64,000 bases of DNA from Picochlorum sp. 'celeri' (taxonomy: Eukaryota; Chlorophyta; Trebouxiophyceae): positions 1,133,178 through 1,197,177 of the forward strand of contig JAACMV010000010.1 in the NCBI GenBank assembly GCA_010909725.1, read 5' to 3'. Below are positions 22,649 to 33,236 of this stretch, piece by piece (the first letter of the stretch is position 1; each line of letters starts with the position of its first letter). The notes under the pieces are model-generated. The model made no database searches, was not told where the DNA came from, and worked only from the letters and a program-made list of their open reading frames with translations. The translations under genes were made by a program, and so were the position numbers.

Positions 22649-23434
22649 ATGATATTCTCTTCTTCAAGTGGTATTCAACAATGCCAAAGAGCAGCATTGC
22701 CAAGGAGTCATAGGTCATGCCCTGTGGCATCCGTGGTCGGATGTGGTTGTCAGCAGCCATCTCATAGGAGAAAAACTGGTATTATAGTATCAGATACATA
22801 CAATAATAATAATAATGGACGCATTCATGGGAATACTGCATTCCCAAGAATGTGTGGTGGTGGTCGTCGACGCGTGGGAGGGTTCTTGTTGCCTGGTATC
22901 AGTAGTATTAGTACTAGTACTACCATGGATGGCCCCATGAGGGTATACGCTACTGCTCCAGCTGCCTCTTCTTCTATTCCAGAGACATCATCATCATCAA
23001 CAACAACATCAACATCATCCTCTGTGGTTGTGATGGATATAGCAAAGGAGGAGGAGTTTGATGCTGTGGTGGCAGCTCATCCAGGGGCCTTGGTGGTGCT
23101 CATGTGCAAGGCGAAGGGGTGCAGGCCATGTAAGCAGTTTAAGAGCAAGTATGATACACTGGCGAAGTACTTTACAGATGCGGTGTTTTGTGAGGTTATT
23201 GGGGATAGGAATGAGTCTACGAGAAATATGATGAGGAAGATGAAGATTAGGGCAACGCCTACATTTGTGTTTTATAGGAATCAAGAAAAGGTGCATGAGC
23301 ATTCTGGTATTAATCCACAGAAGATGATTGATGCGCTGGAGGCACATGTGCTGGAAGGGGAGACTGGTTATGGGGAGGATCATTTGCATTTTGTTGCCAA
23401 TGTTCTGAGTACTACTGAGGAGGATGAAGAATAG
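22649..23434 (+). CDS. Plastid-targeted thioredoxin-like protein
   Basis: The single exon of 261 residues is intact. The first about 120 residues are Ser/Thr/Arg-rich without acidic residues near the start, typical of a transit peptide. The thioredoxin fold begins near VMDIAKEEEFDAVVAAHPG. The active site reads KGCRPCKQF, so the redox-active CxxC is CRPC instead of the common CGPC. The cis-proline loop is IRATPTFVFYRN. The end is acidic. The usual Trp before CxxC is Gly here. It probably reduces or forms disulfides in the stroma. The start is the first ATG in the frame. The family subclass is not resolved. Confidence 0.8.
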   Translation: MIFSSSSGIQQCQRAALPRSHRSCPVASVVGCGCQQPSHRRKTGIIVSDTYNNNNNGRIHGNTAFPRMCGGGRRRVGGFLLPGISSISTSTTMDGPMRVYATAPAASSSIPETSSSSTTTSTSSSVVVMDIAKEEEFDAVVAAHPGALVVLMCKAKGCRPCKQFKSKYDTLAKYFTDAVFCEVIGDRNESTRNMMRKMKIRATPTFVFYRNQEKVHEHSGINPQKMIDALEAHVLEGETGYGEDHLHFVANVLSTTEEDEE

Positions 23435-23522
23435 TTATAGGGTGATGTGGGATCGTAGCGATATTTGGTGGAAAACACTCTGGCTAGTAATATCATGTTA
23501 ATATTGGTATAAATTTTATTCA

Positions 23523-23527
23523 TGTAA
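23523..23527 (+). terminator. TGTAA poly(A)-type signal of the thioredoxin-like gene
   Basis: It lies 88 bases past the stop at 23434. Confidence 0.4.
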
Positions 23528-24192
23528 TGTATTCATGTTAGAGACGGGAAAAAGAGGTAGTAGTCCCAGCAAGGCAAGAAATAGGGCACCTGGATAAAAC
23601 TAACAGCCATCATGACTACAACTGAGTTTTGGTGAAATGATGCCGCGTCCATGCATGGTTCATATGCATATGGATATCAAGGACTCTAGGTAGGCTAAAC
23701 CTCTGATGACAACTGACTGCAGAGGTAGATAAGATTTTGCTATACCCAGTACATTTTGAACAACGGCTGATGAGCCTGGCAATGCCACGTGCATGCCTTC
23801 TGATGGTCAGAAAGAAAATATTATTTGTTGCTGAACTGCTCGGAGATACTATTGTGACACAGGAGCTTACGCTCCTTTTTGGAAACAAATGGTGAGTTGA
23901 AACAAGCCTTGAAAGGAGAGCGTGTGGGCTTTCCAAGATGGATACCACATGTCCCTCCTTGCAAACATGAAAAACTGCTTCAACTTCTAATGTCACGAGG
24001 AGACTTTAGTAAGAGCGCCCGACAAAGGAGATTTGTCACCCACAAGGGGCTAGGCAGTAAATTGATGGGCTGATTTGCGTCTCCATATTCTGGTGAAGGA
24101 ATTGGGTGGATGGCTGCATTTGCAGCGAGGTGTGTCGGCCATAATGTCTTTGTGGCAGGGCCCTGGAATGACGCACTTCTCTTGACTTGCAG
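23528..24192. other. Gap: probable 5' part of the following gene
   Basis: A possible exon end followed by GTGAGT lies near 23890, and a good acceptor CTTGACTTGCAG ends at 24192, so an exon of the next gene may be here. Nothing else is recognised. Confidence 0.25.
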
Positions 24193-24800
24193 GACTATGA
24201 GGACAGTGACAGCGATATCAGCATCGGCGGTGATGAAGAGACGGATTTTGCCATGCCTTCAACTGTGCGCCGTGTTTGCAAGAAGTCATGCGATTTCAAA
24301 ACATATCTGGATGCAAACATAGGGGAGGAATGCCCGTGTTGCAGCGGAGGGTGTGGGGAGGATTATTCCGATGGGATGGGTTCTGTTTCGTTGTTGCGGT
24401 TCCTCGCAGGACTATTGCAAATAGAGATCAAACATGCTCTAACAAAGGATTGCATGATTATGGACGTGCCGGCATATGGATCGGTTCGAATACCATCAAA
24501 TGTCCTTGTGGGTACATTTACGATGGATGTTGGTGTCCTTGAAGAATCGGGACATGGACATGAAGTGCGAGAAACTAGGTTCAAGAGAAAAGGTAGTCCA
24601 AAGCCTAGGCAGAATTTCTACTTCTACTCTTCGGCGTAGAAGAGTCCATTCGGAGTTTGTTTCAATCCGAAAGATTTAGACATGCAAGAAATAGTAGTAT
24701 AAAGAACAAGCGAGCTGGAAATGCATTGTACAGGAAAGAGACGCCTTGGTTTGGTTTTGCCAAGGAGAAGGAACCGACAGTAGAGGAAAGCACGGACTAG
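24193..24800 (+). CDS. Uncharacterised Cys-rich protein with acidic start, 5' end unresolved
   Basis: I do not recognise the family. The exon opens after an AG acceptor with DYEDSDSDISIGGDEETDF, then CKKSC, a run of closely spaced cysteines (ECPCCSGGCGEDY), and hydrophobic LLRFLAGLLQI. Further downstream the frame changes and Arg/Lys-rich sequence continues (NSSIKNKRAGNALYRKETPW, then KEKEPTVEESTD) to TAG at 24798-24800. The Cys spacing suggests zinc binding. At least two base slips are needed to join the parts. This could be a chromatin or RNA-binding protein, but no named domain is supported. Confidence 0.35.
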
Positions 24801-24989
24801 TATTGCGGTCCATCGACAGGGGCTCAGCCATTTTCGAAACGTACTCATTCAGTAACTTTGATTGTGATGAAATGCGAAGACATGCATACCAACGGCCGAT
24901 TATCTTGTATACAAGTATTTGATATTTCGCCTGCAACACGAGTGGCTGTTGGCCATCATTCCTGGTCCAAAAGAGCCAAAGATATTTAA

Positions 24990-25290
24990 AACCCTTACCT
25001 GTGATTTTTCTTTGTGCTCAAGAATCGGCTGACTCTGCCCATGAGTAAGCTCATCCCTGAGACACAAACGGCCTTTCTCCCTGGACGACATTCAGCGCAG
25101 AATCTATGGATTCAAGATGCTGTGCCACACCTCTTGGCACACGAAAACAAATGGGCATTGGTGTGACTTCCAAAAAGCATATGTATACCAGCATTGTACC
25201 GGGGTTTCCTGTCACAGATTTGCAGAGAACTCCGAATGCCAGCTGGCAAGCCTGCAGGCTTCCTTATGGCCTGGAGCCACAGCAGCAAAA
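24990..25290 (+). mobile_element. LINE reverse-transcriptase relic
   Basis: One frame encodes KNRLTLPMSKLIPETQTAF followed by LPGRHSAQNLWIQD, which matches the region of non-LTR retrotransposon reverse transcriptases where the pattern is RL...I...QTAFLPGR. A frame slip later it gives DFQKAY, the first catalytic-Asp motif (normally DF.KAYD), and then ICRELRMP. It is short, frame-shifted and without ends, so it is a decayed fragment. Confidence 0.6.
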
Positions 25291-25299
25291 CCGAAAACA

Positions 25300-26243
25300 A
25301 AAAACCTCCTCTTTTTCCTTGTTTGTCTGTCCTGATTCTACATTATTCTATCTGAAATGGATATGTGATTGCCAATCACAGATTGAGCATGAAGAGAGAA
25401 AACATTCATCGCATCGACGAAGAATTTGGTTTGGCGACAGGAGACGCCGAATCGTCGATTTGTTGGCGTTTTTCTTTTTTTCTTTTTTCTTCATTCCTTT
25501 TATTATGATGACTGATAAAAAGGGCCAGAAGGAAAGGGAAGAAAGAAAATGACTTGGGAATGAATGCATGCGAATCGATGACGTGCGAGTTTTCGTTGGA
25601 TTGTTGCTTTTTCTTTGATTTCTTCGTTTCTATTTAGAAACAATGGTTCAATGTATAATGAGAATGCTGAGAAAAGGGGTTTGGAGGAGTCGATTTTGCT
25701 ATACAAATGTATAGTGCAGAGTCCCAGTGACATGACACTGGGACGGTGTGTTGCATCTCATCGCATTGGATATGAATAATTATTATTTCCTGATAATAAT
25801 AGTACTTGTAATCGAATCTTCCATCATGCAAGGCAAGAGACAACTTGATCCTTGGCAAGGCATTCGTAGTGGTTGCTTCTTCTTTTAGGTTTATGGGACA
25901 AACTTTATATATTCTCATAGTATACTATATTATTGTTAGATGGGAATGTATTACATGAAGTCATTGGGTATAAATGGCAAATATGTACATGGCACACCAA
26001 CATCAACAACAAGGCAATGCAATGTGGAAGAGGGCCAATCAACAAGGAGCTCCTTCAATCCACACACACTGATTCTTCTTCTTATTATTTAGAATTGCCT
26101 CAAGCTGCTATTGGTAGTCAGTTGCCTGCATCTGACTACAGATTGTTCCTTTTCTTTCTCATCTATCGAAAAAGAATATGTCAATGTGTTGTTACCAGTC
26201 TTCAGGTGCATGCCTGAGAATGCTTCCACAAACAAAAAAAGAT
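25300..26243. other. Intergenic AT-rich and simple-sequence DNA
   Basis: No supported gene. A pyrimidine-rich run of T and C is found at about 25470-25500. The right part is the 3' flank of the minus-strand surface protein. Confidence 0.3.
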
Positions 26244-28800
26244 TTACAAGGTAATCTTTCTAAGTCTGAATCTCTGGCGTCCTCCATCAGTAGCATTGTA
26301 TCTGAAGCGGTCGCATGTGTTTGGCACCTGCAAGAAGGCCGTGGTGGAGAGTCTGTTCTGGGAGATGACATTCACCTCTTCGCAGCTGGTGGCTGCTGCG
26401 TGTGGGACAAACTGCCACTTCCAAGAGGATCCTCCAGTCTTGAGGGTGGTTGGGTCGGATGGGGCAGCCAAGAATCTGTTGGTGCATCCACGTCTGGCTC
26501 TGGCCAGGACATTGGTTGGGACAGAGATATTGTCCTCGGCAATGGTGGCGAATTCCCAGTGGAGTCGGGCAATCTTTCCTGCGCCAACCTGTCCAGCGGT
26601 TCTGAGGGTGACCAAGTTGTAGTCACAGTCAGAGTCGGTTCCAGAGGCAATTCTGTATCTGTTGCATGGGGCATAGAGTGGGATAATTTCATAGATTCCT
26701 CTGTAGGCACAAACGAGTGGGCCTGGACCTGGTGATGGTGTTGGAGAAGGAGCAGGTGTTGGGGCTGGTGTTGGGGCTGGCACAGGTGCAGGTGTTGGAG
26801 CTGGCTCTGGAGCTGGAGCAGGTGTTGGAGTGATGATTGGGGCATTAAACACGGTTGGGAGGTTTGCCATTCTACTTCCAACGATGGGATCTGGTTTCCA
26901 GCTGTTCCTGTGCCTCCATTCCACCAGAGTGACTGCGTGTTGCAAGTTCCAGCACCTGTTGCTGCTCCAGATGTTGTGCCAAGATATGTATTGGACACAA
27001 TTCCAGTGGAAGAGAACCCACCAAAAATTGGGGTCACTAGTCTAGGAGTTGAGCAAGGAATTCCAAACTCTGAATCGATTGCAACCATCTGCAACTTTTC
27101 CTTTCCACTTGTTGATTCAGTTCCAGAGGCAAAAGCAACGACAGAATTGGCTGGGAAGTTGCCTGATGAAGCACCACTGCTTGTATCAGAACTTGGGAAG
27201 GCATACTGATTTGCACTTAGTGGATATGGAACGCCATTAAACTTATTTGTCCCAGACCCGACAGGGTACAGCATTGGTCTCCCATTGTTGACATCACTTG
27301 CACCCAAGTTTGCAGTGCCAACGGCAATGCATGATGTTCCTGCAAGTCCAGCTTCTTGAGGACTGCTTGGATTTCCATTGACTCCGGATGCAAGTGGATA
27401 ACTTCCGGAGCGACACAGCTTTCCAGCATTATTACTGGTTGGGCTGTTGTATGTGAACAACACATTGTCAGATGTTGACCCACACCTTGGACACACAAGG
27501 CCAGCTTCTTGAGCTGCTCCATTAGTGCTTCCAACCTGATATTTCTGATAAAAGGCATTGTTAGAGTCGCAGAAAGGTGACCATGCGTTGGTATACTTCA
27601 AAGGTGCGAATATGGTTGAAGTTGATCCAGTCACTGTTGTGATCTTTGGAGCAACCGTACATCCAGCCCTGGCCCAATCAACTTCGACAGCAAGAGACGC
27701 AATTCCAGTTGCACCCACTGTTCCCTGGAAGCTACTGACGAGGACAGGTGTATTGGCCAAATAGTCTACTGCTTCAGCCTTTGTGCATCCAGTTCCATCT
27801 GCAGTGAAGGCTGCAGCTGTGATACCAGAGATCTTGATGTATGATTGTTCTGGTGTCAGGGCCCCGACAGTCATCGCTGAAGTAACACTAGCTGATGCTA
27901 GGGTAAATGAGTATGTTGCAACTGTTCCGTCCAGTGATTCGGTCACTGTGAATACTGAATTAGCACCGCCTACAGCTTTTGCAGATGGTTCTGAGGCAGG
28001 CACAATAAATGCAGCACCCTTTGGACACTGTTTCCCATTATCAATGCCGTATGCACCAACTGTACTGGTCTTGATTGTGGATGATACAAAGCACATTTCT
28101 TCAGCAGTTGCAACAGAGTTTCCATTGATTGCACAGTTTCCTGACGCAAAAGTCTCTGCAGTAGCCCCCTGGACGGCACTCCTGCACTGAACAAGTGGCA
28201 ACCCATCGATCGAACTGTAAATATCACTGGTTGTTCTTCCAGTCCCAGGAACCCATGCTGCGTTACAGGTATCATTAACGTTCAAAGTTGTTGAACCAAC
28301 AACAATGTTGTTTGGGTTATTTGCGAGGGTGTTGACAAACAAGTCTCGAGACTGGGTCCTTGTTGTTGCATCAGCTGCAGTGGATCCAGTGAAATCTGAC
28401 CAGAAAAGTTGCGCCTGAACAGCAGCGGAGGCATATGCAGCCGTATCCGCCACAGAGTTGACCTGGCAGACAATACGGTCCTTGGGATACAGACTGGTGT
28501 AGTTTGCTCTCAGTGCATCACACAAGATGGTACTCTGAGCATTTGACCATGAGGATACACTGAATCCCGGAGCAATCAAACTGACCAAAGCTCCAGGAAC
28601 ATTGTCTGATGTTGGCCCCGGGGGAGGTGGTGAATTAACTACCGGGATAACCCTGGCAGCCTGAGCAACTCCTGCATGGGGAATGAATAAATGTAACGCC
28701 AGCTTGTTCAGCAGCACATAAAAAAAGTAGGTGGAGCAAAAGTGTGCTTCAAGGTTGCCATACCTAGCACAAGAGCACAAAGTACGATGAGCCTCTTCAT
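26244..28800 (-). CDS. Large secreted surface protein with Pro-rich linker, one frameshift
   Basis: A two-exon signal peptide is visible. Exon 1 (28800-28764) gives MKRLIVLCALVLG, and a 92-base intron (28763-28672, GTATGG...ATGCAG) joins in phase to VAQAARVIPVV. The mature protein of about 800 residues is rich in Ser, Thr, Ala and Gly with regularly spaced Cys (CDALRANY, CQVNSVAD, CNAAWVPG). It contains a CPRCGSTSDN segment. A Pro/Ala/Thr linker (TPTPAPAPEPAPTPAP) near 26720-26840 precedes a C-terminal Cys-containing module (VCAYRGIYEIIPLYAPCNRY to CDRFRYNATDGGRQRFRLR). A one-base slip sits near 26875. The architecture fits an algal cell-wall or surface adhesion protein. I do not recognise either domain. 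Confidence 0.65.
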
Positions 28801-28888
28801 GTCGTGCACGCGAATTTGTAAAGTTTATGCCGTTTGGGGTGTTGGTGCGGTCATCTATGACACACATTTGGCTCTGCGACGCCTTCGA

Positions 28889-28908
28889 CCCTGTGTTTGA
28901 ACACAGGG
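28889..28908. repeat. Inverted repeat, 7-base arms
   Basis: CCCTGTG and CACAGGG are separated by the six bases TTTGAA. It lies 89 bases upstream of the surface-protein start on the other strand and could be an operator-like or hairpin element. Confidence 0.4.
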
Positions 28909-29032
28909 TGCCGGGGTCAAGTGCATACCCGGGATCGAAGATTTAGCGAAATAACCCAATCATCTATTAGCCAGCATTAATAATCCCAAACAGGCCGTTG
29001 AATTCGCGGTGTGTTTCACCTGTGTGATACCC

Positions 29033-29040
29033 TATAAAAG
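29033..29040 (+). promoter_or_regulatory. TATA-like box upstream of glycosyltransferase gene
   Basis: TATAAAAG lies about 255 bases before the ATG at 29294. This is a sequence match only; no start site is known. Confidence 0.35.
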
Positions 29041-29293
29041 ATTCGGTAGGAAAAACCAGACAAACATTTTGCCAGCGACGGGAGAAGCATGATGCTCCAT
29101 GAGTGTATGAGCTGCGGGTGGGCCTAACTTCTTGGAGAACTGGGCCATTCCCGCTCCTTAGCCGGAGCTAGTTGAATTTGCCGCAAATTACAAACTTTAA
29201 GGACGGGGAGGGGGAAGTATATGTGAATTGTTTTGTATGCCCGAACACTCACGTAAACACACATGAAGAAGAGAAACAACGATAAGAACTGTA

Positions 29294-30748
29294 ATGGGAG
29301 GACAACGACTCTTGAAACACAGAGCGGCTGGCCTCAGCGGTGGTAAGGATTAACTTTGCTGTTAAAAAATTGCTTCTAAATATGTCTTTTTAGTGAAGCA
29401 ATTCCTGTGTAGGCATTCTTTGTGGAGTGACATTGGATTATGTGCTCTTTTGGCCTTGATCTTGGCGGTCTTGTTGGGGATTCACCGTCAGGTGGATAGC
29501 ATGGGGACTGTATCAAAAAATTCTTTTGATCACCATTACAAAAGATTTTGTTTGAACATGATTGTGAAAAATGAAGAGAAAAACATTCTGCGTACGTTAC
29601 GCAGCGCAGTCCCAGAGATATCTGGTTGGTACATCTGTGATACAGGAAGCATTGACCACACCATGAAGTTGATAGTAGACTTTTTTGTTACAAAACGCAT
29701 TCCTGGAAAGTTAAAGAGGCACACGTGGCGAGATTTTTCGTACAATAGGAATCAATGCCTACGAGATGGTACCAAAGAAATGAGTGCATGTGATTATTGG
29801 ATGATTTTGGATGCGGACCAAGTCTTGATCAACGACTCTCCAACTCACTTGTGGGAATATAGAATGGATGCAGACGCGTATTTTCTGAAAGAAAGATCTC
29901 ATGGAGCGTATTTCAGCAATTTAAGGATCATTAGAGTGGGAAGCATGTTTGAGTATAGAGGCCGAATCCATGAGAGCATATATCCAAAAGATGGACTTGG
30001 AAGAAAGGTGGTGATTGGCAATCTGCCAAACTCTGTGTATTCTATTCACGATAATGAACAAACCAGGACGTACGAGCACGATATCGACCTGCTATTGCAA
30101 GAGTTGCAAGAGAATCCAGAGGATTCTCGAACTCATTTCTACCTAGCCAAAGCTTACAAGGCCATTCCAAATTTCAATGCGTCCATGTACCATTATGCGA
30201 AAAGAATCCAAGTCAGTAACGGAACACGGGGTAGTGAAGAGGTCTTTTTGAGTTATCTTGAGATAGGTACAATCCTCGAGGAACTGTATGTTAAAGATAT
30301 GCTGACAGAAGATCATGTGCAGCTACTGAAAGATTTTGGCATGATAAAAACCAACATAGAATCGGTGAAAGATATTGTTCCGATCTATCAGATGGCTTCT
30401 CACTACTTAGATTACAGGTATGAACCATATGCTCATATCGCTATGGCATATTGGTTCCAAGAGAAGAATGCAGGCGAGTGTTATAGATACGCCAACAAGG
30501 GCATACAAACCGGGTCATTCGGCAACTCATTTAGTATGTTTACGAGCGAAAAGTCGCTTCATTGTCTCTACTACATGAAATGTGTATGCGGATATCACTC
30601 AAAGCAGTTTGATACTCTATTGGACTCCTGTCAATTTAATGTCGTCAAGTTGCCTTTGAATCCAAAAAATGTTGAAAGTTGGGAACATGAATATATATCC
30701 ACGTCAAAATTTTATTTGACAGAGTTGCGAGGGATTGGTATATTTTAG
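29294..30748 (+). CDS. Membrane-anchored family 2 glycosyltransferase with helical C-terminal region
   Basis: Exon 1 (29294-29342) encodes MGGQRLLKHRAAGLSG. A 51-base intron (29343-29393, GTAAGG...TTTTAG) joins in phase to VKQFLCRHSLWSDIG. A single membrane helix follows (LCALLALILAVLLGI), giving a type II Golgi topology. The catalytic domain begins NMIVKNEEKNILRTL, typical of GT2 enzymes, with WYICDTGSIDHT for nucleotide binding and MILDADQVL as the DxD-type metal site. The C-terminal half (EDSRTHFYLAKAYKA, EPYAHIAMAYWFQEKNAGEC) has TPR-like helices, as in several GT2-TPR proteins. The frame is intact. It is the first of four same-strand sugar genes. Donor and acceptor sugars are unknown. 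Confidence 0.8.
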
Positions 30749-30820
30749 GGGGAGGAATATCTGGTGTTCAATTACCGCACCAGATATTACCCGCAGGTCT
30801 TCGGTCGCAAGGTGACTCCA

Positions 30821-30825
30821 TGTAA
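30821..30825 (+). terminator. TGTAA poly(A)-type signal of the 29294 glycosyltransferase
   Basis: It lies 72 bases past the stop at 30748. Confidence 0.4.
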
Positions 30826-30939
30826 TACACAACCCCACACAGATTAATCTTTGTTGTGTGTTTAATATACTGATAATAATAGTAGTATGATATAGAGCAT
30901 CTAAAGATTCCCAAGAGGACCTGATAGGTCATCATCACC

Positions 30940-31130
30940 TAGTGGTCCTCCTCGCAATGGGACATACGATCCGGGCCTCCCAGATAGATCTCGCAGGCCC
31001 GGATTTGGACCCTCCAAAATCGGCCATTTTGGGCCCCCCAAATGAGGGCCTCCCAGCTGCAGCCGGGATTCCCTCATTTCCGCCAAAGCCAAAATCGGCC
31101 CAAATGAGGGCCTCCCGGATAGGGAGTTCA
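30940..31130. repeat. GC-rich interspersed short repeats
   Basis: The block contains three copies of GGCCTCCC within 150 bases and a direct repeat of AAATCGGCC...AAATGAGGGCCTCCC (about 31017-31055 and 31093-31117). It contrasts with the AT-rich flanks and may be one edge of the insertion carrying the KDZ gene. Confidence 0.4.
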
Positions 31131-31231
31131 AATTTCGAATCCCGCGTAAAATCTCCGTACGCTACAAAGCATTGCGACAGATAGATATTATCGGTGATTA
31201 CTATCATATATAATCGTTTTTAAGATTCGCC

Positions 31232-32554
31232 ATGACTGAACATTTAGAAGAGACGGGGATCGAGCGCCCCAGTTCATGGTCAGAGACCCAAGATAGGCAA
31301 CTCAGGGATCTTTGTATCGTTCCCTGGAATGTTCGTGACTCTAACAACGCTATATTTGAAGTTCTTGAAACAGATCTGTACTCTGACCTCATGAGTTGCA
31401 GAGTGGAAGTGGCAGATATTTTCACCATTTCTATGAAGCCATATTACAGACGGTTGCGGCAGGCGCACAAGCACCACAAGCCGATTTCAGCATTCACAAA
31501 CGACAATTTGCACATGTATCTGAGGTGGTTCTTGAAGGACAAGGCGGGGATCGCTGTGCCGAATGGAAACGACTTTGTCTCACTGAGTGAACTGCCAGAG
31601 TATGTCTTGTGCTCTCATGGATTTGTACCACATGAGAGGTATCCATACATTGTTGCGCGCCCATCAGCAATAATTCTTCAGGCTCTTTCACCAGGAGGAG
31701 TACAGCGGCAGGCCAAACATATGCCACGATTTATTTACAGAGAGAGTCGTTCGACATCTAAAAAAGTTTTCATATCGACGGAACCATGAAAAATCGTTTG
31801 TGTATCGTCAATTGTTGAGAGAGGGCCGACTGGAACTGGAACGGGAGTACCTTATTGGAGGAGATAACTGCACAGACACGGTCTCGTCTAGCGATTTAAT
31901 GGGGCGATATGATATCTCCACTGAAGGTACATATCTCATTGGGTCGGGGAAAGAATGCTCCCCTTCTGATGGCGTGTTCCAGCGAACAGAAGGTGATTGC
32001 ATGTCATTAGATTTTGACGAGAACGCAGATCCTTGTTCCAACCATCCCATGCGTGTATATGCCCACTCCGAGCTCTGCTTGAAACATCCAGACCGGTTTG
32101 AGACAATTAAGTCATTGCAATGCCTCAAGGAAGAAAAAAAGAATTCTAAAGTAGTCCTGGTGCTGTTTGAAAGTGAGGAAAGACTGGCATTGGTCACCAC
32201 ATTTTCCAGGATGGTCAGAGGAAACAAAACGCTGGCTAGATTCGCTCACTGCCATATTTTCAAATATTTGGCGCCGGATAATGATCCATGTACAGGAATA
32301 GTGCATCGATATCGTCATTCCGGTCGATTGTCGACAGCCCTTCTTGGACTGGAGAGCACTGTGAGGAGGAAGACTTTGAGGAGATGGATGCCATCTTGCC
32401 GGTGGAATCCATCATTGGGAAAGTGGTGCAGTTCATATCCCCGATTTCATACTCAGAAAATGGTGGAAAGGCGTATCATATCGTGTATTGCGCAAGGTCA
32501 CGGTCGCGGTCGGGCCAAAAGCGTCAGGCCACCATGTCTTGGCTGGAGCAGTAG
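31232..32554 (+). CDS. Orphan protein next to KDZ transposase, probably frameshifted
   Basis: The ATG at 31232 opens MTEHLEETGIERPSSWSETQ. The protein runs to TGA at 31789, then continues in another frame after an A-run near 31760 (HEKSFVYRQLLREGRLELER) and again from about 32330 to TAG at 32552-32554 with acidic HCEEEDFEEMDA and IIGKVVQFISPISYSENGG. Total length would be about 430 residues. No known domain is recognised. Its place directly upstream of the transposase on the same strand suggests cargo or an accessory gene of that element. The joins are inferred from composition. Confidence 0.4.
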
Positions 32555-32560
32555 GCAGGC

Positions 32561-32576
32561 GTTTGAACGTTCAAAC
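32561..32576. repeat. Perfect 16-base palindrome
   Basis: GTTTGAACGTTCAAAC reads the same on both strands. It lies just past the orphan gene stop. A related interrupted form (TTTGAA...TTCAAAC) occurs at about 47352-47370. Confidence 0.5.
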
Positions 32577-33236
32577 ACACCCGTCTCGTCGATTGGTGCC
32601 AACCGCGACTGGCCGCAATCGAGCGATTTAAATCGTATTTATATAAACACATATTGATATTTAGACAAAAAAACACCCGGTTATATCGCCGTAGCTGAAC
32701 CATTACACGAGGCACAATCCTTGCAGATGCCACGACGAAAACCAACTTTTAATTGCGGGCCGATTTGATGCGTTTGCATCCCTCTGTACTCTTAAAATAT
32801 CAATTATATTTCACTGCTTCGTGCAGTATATGTCCTCAAGCCGTCAGATTTGGGAATTCGCGCAACCCATCACTCTCCCGTCCGCCTAGCGCGCTAGCGT
32901 TCTAAGGCGCATGGAAATTGGCTCAAAAATGGGGTTCTCGGATCGCCGTCGGGTCAGTCGTCGGTGCCCTCGGGTGGGCCTGGGACCAAAACTCCTGACC
33001 TGCACAGTGCATCTTTTATTCCGCTGATTGCTCAGAAATGCTTCAAATAATTCCAAATATCTATTTTTAAATTGGAGTAGCATTTGGTTACAGGTGTTGT
33101 GGCACGTGTGCAGACCGTTGTCAGCACCGAGCCCGGTTGATTGCGCTGGGCTGTACAGGGCGATATAGCACGCCACCGACGCCATACAAACTAAAATAAC
33201 TAATATTGAAATATATATAGTACTTTCATGGCGTAA

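Noticed and set aside
32885..32925. tRNA-Leu-like string TCTAAGGCGC
   Set aside because: I could not build an acceptor stem or a T-arm around it, so it is not called a tRNA.
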